Made by a program: the position numbers and the translations under genes. Shown one piece after another: positions 6,895-11,064 of a DNA stretch of 11,064 nucleotides (positions within the stretch are counted from its first letter, which is position 1; every line of letters starts with the position of its first letter). The stretch lies in contig JAHFRS010000020.1 of NCBI GenBank assembly GCA_023266155.1, forward strand, positions 1 to 11,064, written 5' to 3'. The notes beneath the pieces were generated by a model, which was given only the letters and a program-made list of their open reading frames with translations, had not been told where the DNA came from and searched no databases. The stretch comes from an archaeon. Its GTDB lineage: Archaea; Nanobdellota; Nanobdellia; Woesearchaeales; GW2011-AR9.

Positions 6895-7067
6895 GCACTG
6901 TCCAAAAAGTGAGTGATGGCAGGCCGGCTGTCTCGTGCTTTCAAGTTGTAGAATCCATCCAAAGCAGGATACTGGTAATCGTAGGAAAGCACCAATGAAT
7001 TCTCATAAACTTTCACTGTTCTCGGCAGCCATCTTGGCCTCGCCATCACTCACAAAAAAGACAGTGC
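6895..7067. mobile_element. MITE-like element with long terminal inverted repeats
   Basis: A 173-bp segment bounded by inverted arms 6895-6925 and 7036-7067. They share GCACTGTC, a 6-bp unlike spacer, then GTGAGTGATGGC and AGGCC, with one extra base in the right arm. Weaker complementarity continues inward (GGCTG near 6926 against CAGCC near 7026), and a nested pair GTGCTTTC/GAAAGCAC (6935-6942, 6985-6992) lies in the middle. The flanks carry TTTCCGTA (6886-6893) and TTTCCATA (7069-7076), a possible worn 8-bp target duplication. A 67-codon reading frame on the minus strand (7049 to 6846) begins inside the right arm (MARPRWLPR...) and runs out past the left arm. It could be a transposase N-terminal remnant or chance. 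The family of the parent element is not recognisable to me. Confidence 0.55.
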
Positions 7068-7106
7068 TTTTCCATAATCAAACCTATTGATTTCAGTTCC
7101 TAAAAC

Positions 7107-7114
7107 TTAATAAA
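7107..7114 (+). promoter_or_regulatory. TATA box of the TIM-barrel gene
   Basis: TTAATAAA, centred 26-27 nt upstream of the ATG at 7137. No ribosome site precedes that ATG, consistent with a leaderless mRNA. Confidence 0.55.
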
Positions 7115-7136
7115 CTTCATTTTATCCACCCCAGCT

Positions 7137-7952
7137 ATGAAAGCATCACCATATGTCGGCATTACCGGCTTCAAGACCAAAGGCGAAATTGAAGTGACAG
7201 GAAAATTTTTTCGTGAGAATGGATTTTATGAAAGCTCCTATCTTCCCATGTTTGGCTTTCTAGTCTCTGAAACGAGACTGAAACAAAAAAATGTATCAGG
7301 GAAAAAATCTCCTGCCGCTGAAGATTTGACCTATCTGGCTCGTCAGGTTCCTCAGGGATATCTGCCGATGATGCATTACCACACCAACAATCTTGAAACA
7401 CTCCCAGCACAAATTCGTGACCTCTTGACGATTTACCAGATGTATGAAAGAGGCCTTTGTCGGGCTGTACAGCTTAACATGGAATGGCCGCCCGTTGATA
7501 AAATCGAAGAGATACGACATGATTTTCCCGAGCTGCACATTGTCCTGCAATTATCAAACCGGGGCATGGATTCATTGTCGGTGGCAGAGATTGTGCAGAA
7601 ATCACGATCGTACGATGGGTTGGTGCAATATACTTTGATTGATCCTTCTGGTGGTTTCGGTATTTCGTATGATTCAGAACGAGCTTTGGAACTGCTGACG
7701 GAACTGAATGCCGCTCTGCCCAATATCAGAATAGGGCTTGCCGGTGGGTTTGATGGCGGGAATGTCGAGAGCAGGATAAAACTCATTCAAGAACAGTATC
7801 ATGAACCATTCAGCATTGACGCACAGGGAAAGTTACGGGAAGAAGCTGCCGGCATTAACATCCTCGATATTGAAAAAGTACGCTGGTATATTAATGGGGC
7901 TTCTCGAGCTTTACTTTCGCAGAATTTACCTGCCCCAATAGAATCCCAGTAA
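7137..7952 (+). CDS. PRAI-like TIM-barrel protein of unknown function
   Basis: 271 aa, soluble, single domain. It shows the alternating strand/helix rhythm of a (beta/alpha)8 barrel with an opening strand YVGITGFKTKGEI. Later strands are GYLPMMHYH (74-82), AVQLNMEWPP (110-119), HIVLQLSNRG (134-143), YDGLVQYTLIDPSGGFG (159-175), IRIGLAGGFDGGNV (197-210) and FSIDAQGKLRE (225-235). The sixth-to-seventh strand pattern GLAGG-x-x-x-x-NV followed by a strand ending in D-x-x-G-x-R is like phosphoribosylanthranilate isomerase (TrpF) and related phosphate-binding barrels. The N-terminus lacks a standard TrpF KICG-type start, and no trp genes are nearby. I call the fold, not the reaction; a sugar-phosphate ligand is plausible. 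The last 27 nt overlap the opposite-strand gene at 7926. Confidence 0.65.
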   Translation: MKASPYVGITGFKTKGEIEVTGKFFRENGFYESSYLPMFGFLVSETRLKQKNVSGKKSPAAEDLTYLARQVPQGYLPMMHYHTNNLETLPAQIRDLLTIYQMYERGLCRAVQLNMEWPPVDKIEEIRHDFPELHIVLQLSNRGMDSLSVAEIVQKSRSYDGLVQYTLIDPSGGFGISYDSERALELLTELNAALPNIRIGLAGGFDGGNVESRIKLIQEQYHEPFSIDAQGKLREEAAGINILDIEKVRWYINGASRALLSQNLPAPIESQ

Positions 7953-8174
7953 TTGCATGCGATAGAGCAGGAAGCCGGTCCAGAGGATAAAAAAAAAGTA
8001 TACTATCCCTAAAAATTTATTGATCGGGAAATAATCTGACAGCCAATGGGTTTTCTGTGGCCATTTTCTGTACCCTGTCCTTGTTTTTTTCCCTGGTATC
8101 CAAGCAACGATGTTATAGACGAGGCAGTCCAGCAGGAACAGGTACCAGATAAGAGATTCGGTGTAGAGGGGCAT
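7926..8174 (-). CDS. Small two-helix membrane protein, hypothetical
   Basis: 82 aa: a hydrophobic helix at about 7-26 (SLIWYLFLLDCLVYNIVAWI), a basic loop (PGKKTRTGYRKWPQKTHW), then LSDYFPINKF leading into a second helix at about 54-74. This is a coherent membrane-protein pattern rich in Trp, Tyr and Phe, with positively charged residues confined to the loop. I do not recognise a named family. The 3' end overlaps the TIM-barrel gene by 27 nt tail to tail. The frame is supported by its amino-acid pattern more than by signals: the upstream sequence (AAAGTGAC) is a poor ribosome site, and it may be read from the promoter at 8310-8317 after a short upstream ORF. Confidence 0.6.
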   Translation of the reverse strand: MPLYTESLIWYLFLLDCLVYNIVAWIPGKKTRTGYRKWPQKTHWLSDYFPINKFLGIVYFFFILWTGFLLYRMQLLGFYWGR

Positions 8175-8183
8175 GTCACTTTG

Positions 8184-8282
8184 TTATTTCTGGTGTGTAG
8201 ATTTCTTAACTTCCTCTTCCTGCGCCACTTGCTCCCTATCGTGGGATTTCCGACCGCAGGGAGGAATATCCCACTTGACCAT
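8184..8282 (-). CDS. Possible 32-aa leader peptide before the membrane protein
   Basis: A short frame, MVKWDIPPCGRKSHDREQVA plus an acidic/basic tail, starts 31-32 nt from the centre of the bidirectional TATA box and ends 9 nt before the ATG of the 82-aa membrane protein. It has no recognisable domain. It may be a real peptide, or this stretch may just be the 5' leader of the membrane-protein mRNA. Confidence 0.3.
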   Translation of the reverse strand: MVKWDIPPCGRKSHDREQVAQEEEVKKSTHQK

Positions 8283-8309
8283 CTTGCAGAGGATACTTGC
8301 TTCGCAACC

Positions 8310-8317
8310 TTTATATT
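8310..8317. promoter_or_regulatory. Bidirectional TATA box (exporter operon and membrane protein)
   Basis: TTTATATT on the plus strand is centred 27-28 nt before the ABC ATPase ATG at 8341, predicting a leaderless mRNA. Read on the minus strand it is AATATAAA, also TATA-like, and it is the best promoter candidate for the small gene(s) at 8282-7926. Confidence 0.55.
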
Positions 8318-8340
8318 CTTTTTCCTGTTTCAACGTGTGA

Positions 8341-9255
8341 ATGACTGAAGCAATCACCATCCATAACCTTACCAAGACCTATCCTCCCGGCACGGCTGCG
8401 CTGAATGGAATAACCTTCTCACTCAAGTCTGGAGAATTCTTTGCTCTGCTGGGGCCTAATGGCGCTGGAAAAACAACGACTATCAACATTCTGACGGGTC
8501 TCGCTCATAAAACAGCAGGGAAGGTCTTGCTTTTTGGCAAAGATGTTGTACGGGAGTATCAGCAAGCCCGCGCGTTCATTGGCCTAGTCCCGCAGGAATT
8601 CAATATGGACCTGTTTGAGACAGCCTATAATGTCCTCTATTTCAACGCCGGCTATTTCGCTGTGCCAAAATCAGAACGGCCGGCAAGAATCGAGAAGCGC
8701 CTGCGTCAACTTGATTTATGGCAAAAGAAAGATGCTAAAGTGAGGGAATTGTCCGGCGGCATGAAACGAAAACTGATGATCGCCCGAGCCTTGATTCATA
8801 ATCCCAAAATTCTTATCTTGGATGAACCGACGGCAGGCGTTGATGTCGAAACGCGAAAATTGCTCTGGAATTATTTTCGTGAACTCAATCAACAGGGCAT
8901 CACTATCCTCCTGACGACTCATTACATTGAGGAAGCGGAAGAGTTGTGTAAGCGCATTGCCATCATCAATAAAGGCAAAATTGTGGCCATGGATCACAAA
9001 GAAAAATTATTAGGATTATTGGAACGGGAAAGAATCACGTTGTTCTTGACGAAAGCCATCATGTCTGTTCCTTCTTCATTACAAAAATATCACGCTCGAC
9101 GGCAAAACCACACCCTCACGCTGGAATTTAATCCTAAAAAAGATTCTTTTTCTTCGATTCTTTCAGCGATCCAAAACGCTCATCTTCCCATTGAAAAAAT
9201 AGAAACCAGCAGGACAACATTGGAGGACGTGTTTTTACACTTGACCACACCATGA
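8341..9255 (+). CDS. ABC-2 type exporter, ATP-binding subunit
   Basis: 304 aa. Complete nucleotide-binding domain: Walker A GPNGAGKTT (38-46), Q-loop Gln85 (VPQEF), signature LSGGM (137-141), Walker B ILILDEP (157-163) with catalytic Glu162, and switch His194 (TTHYIEEAEE). After about residue 230 a separate C-terminal domain follows (ERITLFLTK...TTLEDVFLHLT), ending with the LEDVFLHLT helix usual in DrrA/CcmA/YadG-type ATPases of ABC-2 exporters. It drives the permease encoded next, with which it overlaps by 4 nt (ATGA), so the two form one operon and one complex. The substrate is unknown; drugs, lipids and polysaccharide precursors are all handled by relatives. The intact motifs suggest an active pump. 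Confidence 0.94.
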   Translation: MTEAITIHNLTKTYPPGTAALNGITFSLKSGEFFALLGPNGAGKTTTINILTGLAHKTAGKVLLFGKDVVREYQQARAFIGLVPQEFNMDLFETAYNVLYFNAGYFAVPKSERPARIEKRLRQLDLWQKKDAKVRELSGGMKRKLMIARALIHNPKILILDEPTAGVDVETRKLLWNYFRELNQQGITILLTTHYIEEAEELCKRIAIINKGKIVAMDHKEKLLGLLERERITLFLTKAIMSVPSSLQKYHARRQNHTLTLEFNPKKDSFSSILSAIQNAHLPIEKIETSRTTLEDVFLHLTTP

Positions 9256-10013
9256 ACTTTATCGGTTTTATGACCCTGATTGAACGGGAAGTGCGCCGTT
9301 TCCTGCGAGTGTGGCAGCAGACACTTATTCCCCCCGTGATTACATCCGTACTCTTTATCCTGATTTTTGGCTATTCCCTGAGTTCAAGGATTACGCCTGT
9401 GGCTGGCATTTCCTATTTACAATTCATCATTCCCGGTCTCGTGATGATGGGGATGATCATGAGCGCTTACAATAACAGTTCCAGCTCACTATACATCTCT
9501 AAATTCCAAGGCAACATTCAGGAATATCTCGTTGCTCCCGTATCTTACTGGCAGATTATTCTAGCTCTGACGATTGCCGCTGTCCTTCGGGCGATGATCG
9601 TTGGTATCAGTATTTTGGCGGTTAGTTATTGGTTTGTGCCTTTTTCCATCCATCATCTTCCCATTCTGCTCTATTTTATGCTCATGGCCTCATTATTGTT
9701 TGCTTTTGCCGGGATTGCCACCGGCTTATGGGCCAGCAATTGGGATAACGTGAACGTCTTTTCGACGTTTATCATTACTCCCTTGACCTATTTGGGAGGA
9801 ATATTTTATTCCATTTCCTCGCTGCCATCGTTCTGGAGTGGAGTAGCAAGGTTCAATCCCATTCTTTATATGGTCGATGGGTTTCGGTATGGTCTCATTG
9901 GCGTGGCAGATGTATCGTTGGTATTTTCAATGGTGTTAGTATTTATCCTGACACTGTTTTTCTTTCTGCTCTGTGTGCAGTGGTTCAGGAAAGGGTATAA
10001 GTTAAGGACGTGA
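9252..10013 (+). CDS. ABC-2 type exporter, permease subunit (YadH/DrrB-like)
   Basis: 253 aa with six predicted helices. The N-terminal amphipathic helix FMTLIEREVRRFLRVWQQT precedes TM1. The region YLGGIFYSISSLPSFW...FNPILYMVDGFRYGLIGVADVS (180-222) is characteristic of YadH/DrrB-type ABC-2 permeases. It pairs with the ATPase encoded just before it (ATGA overlap) to export an unknown substrate. The last helix and tail (FFFLLCVQWFRKGYKLRT) are copied, with mostly synonymous changes, about 1.06 kb downstream at the window edge. The stop overlaps a GTG that could start a longer version of the PIN gene. Confidence 0.93.
   Translation: MNFIGFMTLIEREVRRFLRVWQQTLIPPVITSVLFILIFGYSLSSRITPVAGISYLQFIIPGLVMMGMIMSAYNNSSSSLYISKFQGNIQEYLVAPVSYWQIILALTIAAVLRAMIVGISILAVSYWFVPFSIHHLPILLYFMLMASLLFAFAGIATGLWASNWDNVNVFSTFIITPLTYLGGIFYSISSLPSFWSGVARFNPILYMVDGFRYGLIGVADVSLVFSMVLVFILTLFFFLLCVQWFRKGYKLRT
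9957..10005 (+). repeat. Direct repeat, left copy (permease 3' end)
   Basis: This 49-bp tract is repeated without gaps at 11016-11064, with 42 of 49 bases identical. It codes for the end of the last transmembrane helix and the tail of the permease. Confidence 0.85.
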
Positions 10014-10050
10014 AGAAGTTTGAAAAAAAAGAGCTAAAAGACCACAAAGA

Positions 10051-10058
10051 TTTATCAA
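10051..10058 (+). promoter_or_regulatory. Candidate TATA box of the PIN gene
   Basis: TTTATCAA, one base from a standard core, centred 27-28 nt before the ATG at 10082. The spacing matches the other leaderless promoters here. Confidence 0.45.
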
Positions 10059-10081
10059 TTCACGACATTTTCTCTACCACT

Positions 10082-10582
10082 ATGTTAAGGGTATTGTTTG
10101 ATACTAATATTTATGGGGACTTATTAGAGGAGCCTGATGCTGAGCAAATAGAAGAAAAGATCAGGCTGGAGAAAGATTTTATCGTCTACGATTTCCCTCC
10201 CATTAGAAAAGAGATTCGAAATATTCCTAAAGTGACGAGAGCCAGCCGGAAAGCGAGAATCCTCTTGTTAAATATGTATGACCGAGTCACCGGGGGCCAC
10301 TATTTAAGAAATTCTATTGAGATCAATAATTTAGCAAAGAAATATTTTGACCATTACCGCAATCTTGGCGGGACTTACGGCTGGGATACCAACATTCGCA
10401 TTGATTTTATGATTGTTGCCTGTGCCAGTTTTAACGGATTGGATATTGTGTATTCAAACGACCAAAGAACAATGCTGGGGAAGACGGCGATGAAAGGCTA
10501 TCACCACATCAACATCAATGAAAATTTTAGGACACCCTCGTTCCTGCACTATGCGGACTTACTGAAGAAATTCAGAAACTAG
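10082..10582 (+). CDS. PIN-domain ribonuclease-like protein
   Basis: 166 aa from the ATG at 10082, or 190 aa from the GTG at 10010, which overlaps the permease stop. Numbered from the GTG, PIN residues are Asp31 in the opening strand LRVLFDTNIYGDL, Glu68 in PPIRKEIR, Asp132 in RIDFMIVACAS, and Asp151 in VYSNDQRTM. Together these form the four-acid Mg2+ site of PIN nucleases. PIN proteins cleave RNA, and many are VapC toxins. The usual VapC is about 130-140 aa, so this one is somewhat long, with an insertion around 75-125. The shorter start is preferred because PIN domains usually begin within a few residues of the first strand and a TATA-like box sits at leaderless spacing. No ribosome site precedes the GTG. 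No antitoxin precedes it on the same strand; a 48-aa gene faces it. Confidence 0.8.
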   Translation: MLRVLFDTNIYGDLLEEPDAEQIEEKIRLEKDFIVYDFPPIRKEIRNIPKVTRASRKARILLLNMYDRVTGGHYLRNSIEINNLAKKYFDHYRNLGGTYGWDTNIRIDFMIVACASFNGLDIVYSNDQRTMLGKTAMKGYHHININENFRTPSFLHYADLLKKFRN

Positions 10583-10584
10583 CT

Positions 10585-10731
10585 TTACGCATCCATTCCG
10601 TAATCTTTTAACCTATAGACGCCGGTAGTAACTTTAATAAACTTACGAATATCCCGATGAAAGGTCGGATCTTTACGTGCTTCTGCCAAGGATTTCCTGA
10701 ATTTCCGGTCAGATGCTGTTGTACTGGTCAT
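10585..10731 (-). CDS. 48-aa basic hypothetical protein facing the PIN gene
   Basis: The sequence begins MTSTTASDRKFRKSLAEARK and ends TTGVYRLKDYGMDA. It is highly charged, soluble and mostly helical in look, with RKFRKSLAEARKDPTFHRDIRKFIK forming two amphipathic helices. I know no named family. Support for a real gene: TTTATATT on the minus strand (10754-10761) is centred 26-27 nt before the ATG, the same leaderless layout as its neighbours, and the coding pattern is clean. It ends 2 nt from the PIN stop, tail to tail. Being small, charged and beside a PIN nuclease it could be an antitoxin or RNA-binding partner, but the convergent arrangement is unusual for VapBC, so this is only a suggestion. 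Confidence 0.6.
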   Translation of the reverse strand: MTSTTASDRKFRKSLAEARKDPTFHRDIRKFIKVTTGVYRLKDYGMDA

Positions 10732-10753
10732 AGGGGCTATTAAAGCTGCTTTG

Positions 10754-10761
10754 AATATAAA
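10754..10761 (-). promoter_or_regulatory. TATA box of the 48-aa gene
   Basis: TTTATATT read on the minus strand, centred 26-27 nt upstream of the ATG at 10731, predicting a leaderless mRNA. It lies 6 nt from the left direct repeat of the adjacent element. Confidence 0.6.
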
Positions 10762-10775
10762 TCTTTCGACAATTT

Positions 10776-10977
10776 GTATTTGTTTAGCTCATTGAAACGC
10801 TACCGTCCTTAGGTCGAGCTTTTTCGAAGTGAACTTCGAGCTGACAAGAGGGATGGCTGTTACTCGCAGGCAACTCACGAACGAAGTGACTTGACCTACG
10901 GAGAACGTCAGCCTACTCATTACAGTAGCGAAAGCGAGAAGACGGTAGCGTTTCACGTTAGAAAGCTAAACAAATAC
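10776..10977. mobile_element. 202-bp MITE/fold-back element with target duplication
   Basis: The ends GTATTTGTTTAGCT (10776-10789) and AGCTAAACAAATAC (10964-10977) are perfect 14-bp inverted repeats. A second perfect pair lies just inside, GAAACGCTACCGTC (10794-10807) against 10941-10954. The element is bordered by GACAATTT on both sides (10768-10775 and 10978-10985), an 8-bp direct repeat as expected for a target-site duplication. The interior contains further hairpins, for example CGAAGT-GA-ACTTCG (10825-10838) inside GTCGAGCT/AGCTGAC, and GGCTG/CAGCC, but no open reading frame of interest. It would fold into a long branched structure as RNA or single-stranded DNA. It is non-autonomous; no transposase is present, so the parent family is unknown. 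Confidence 0.75.
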
Positions 10978-11009
10978 GACAATTTTTTAGATTCCGGACA
11001 ATAGTGTAA

Positions 11010-11064
11010 CTCAGTTTCTTTTTCCTGCTCTGTGTACAGTGGTTTAAGAAATGGTATAAGTTAA
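11010..11064 (+). pseudogene. Remnant 3' end of a second ABC-2 permease gene
   Basis: In the frame starting at 11010 the sequence reads LSFFFLLCVQWFKKWYKL, matching the tail FFFLLCVQWFRKGYKL of the permease at 9252-10013. Of seven base differences across 49 bp, five are silent, one gives Arg to Lys and one Gly to Trp, so the copy diverged under protein-level constraint before losing the rest of the gene. An in-frame stop (11007-11009) stands directly upstream, and the 202-bp element occupies the sequence beyond it. The window ends before a stop codon. It could be the scar of a lost paralogue or the far repeat of an inserted cassette. Confidence 0.7.

Noticed and set aside
6846..7049. 67-codon minus-strand frame overlapping the DoxX start by ATGA, as a first operon gene
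   Set aside because: It spans a whole inverted-repeat element, begins inside one terminal repeat, and the DoxX gene has its own TATA box at 6872-6878 inside it. It is treated as a possible transposase remnant, not a listed gene.
7433..7786. 117-codon minus-strand frame opposite the TIM-barrel gene
   Set aside because: No coherent protein pattern; the plus-strand gene has clear barrel motifs and a promoter.
8046..8348. 100-codon plus-strand frame before the ABC ATPase
   Set aside because: It is the shadow of the small membrane-protein gene and the promoter region. Its composition (Phe/Pro/Cys runs) mirrors an antisense membrane gene.
8184..8375. 63-aa version of the short upstream ORF starting at 8375
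   Set aside because: The start lies inside the ABC ATPase gene and upstream of the minus-strand TATA box, so the first half would not be in the transcript.
10776..10977. Structured region as an SRP RNA, RNase P RNA, tRNA or CRISPR array
   Set aside because: No tRNA cloverleaf arms, no conserved SRP or RNase P motifs that I can see and no regularly spaced repeats. The perfect terminal repeats with target duplication fit a mobile element better.

Overview
The window looks like chromosomal DNA of an archaeon, most likely a small-genome (DPANN-type) lineage. That lineage guess is inference from gene content. The archaeal assignment rests on promoter shape: at eight genes an AT-rich TATA box is centred 26-28 nt upstream of the first start-codon base, leaving essentially no leader (leaderless mRNAs). 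Shine-Dalgarno motifs (GGAGG, GGGAG) appear mainly at operon-internal or leadered starts. All genes are compact and many overlap by 1-27 nt.

Left part (1-2960, minus strand): a copper-resistance operon with an ArsR-type repressor, a CopA-type P1B ATPase with two HMA domains, and the start of a YgaP-like (DUF2892) membrane protein cut by the window edge. A 20-bp palindrome sits between the TATA box and the start of the repressor gene. Next (3050-3849, minus): two overlapping paralogous genes, one of which carries a J-domain and the other a tandemly duplicated C-terminus. Divergently from these (3983-5792, plus): a double Lrp/AsnC-type regulator overlapping a SAM-dependent methyltransferase gene.

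Middle (5873-7067): a 52-aa Cys-rich protein faces a two-gene membrane operon of a DoxX-like protein and a VKOR-type disulfide-forming enzyme, which suggests envelope thiol-redox chemistry. The operon promoter carries a 17-bp palindrome. Immediately upstream lies a 173-bp inverted-repeat element that looks like a MITE or the fused ends of an insertion sequence. Then (7137-8341): a PRAI-like TIM-barrel protein of unknown function, overlapping tail to tail with a small membrane-protein gene read from the opposite strand.

Right part (8341-11064): an ABC-2 exporter (ATPase plus permease, YadGH/DrrAB type), a PIN-domain ribonuclease-like protein, an opposing 48-aa basic protein, a 202-bp element with 14-bp perfect terminal inverted repeats and an 8-bp direct repeat at its borders, and a second diverged copy of the permease 3' end at the window edge. 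The segment between the two permease 3' ends (about 1.06 kb) may be an inserted cassette or the scar of a lost paralogous exporter gene.
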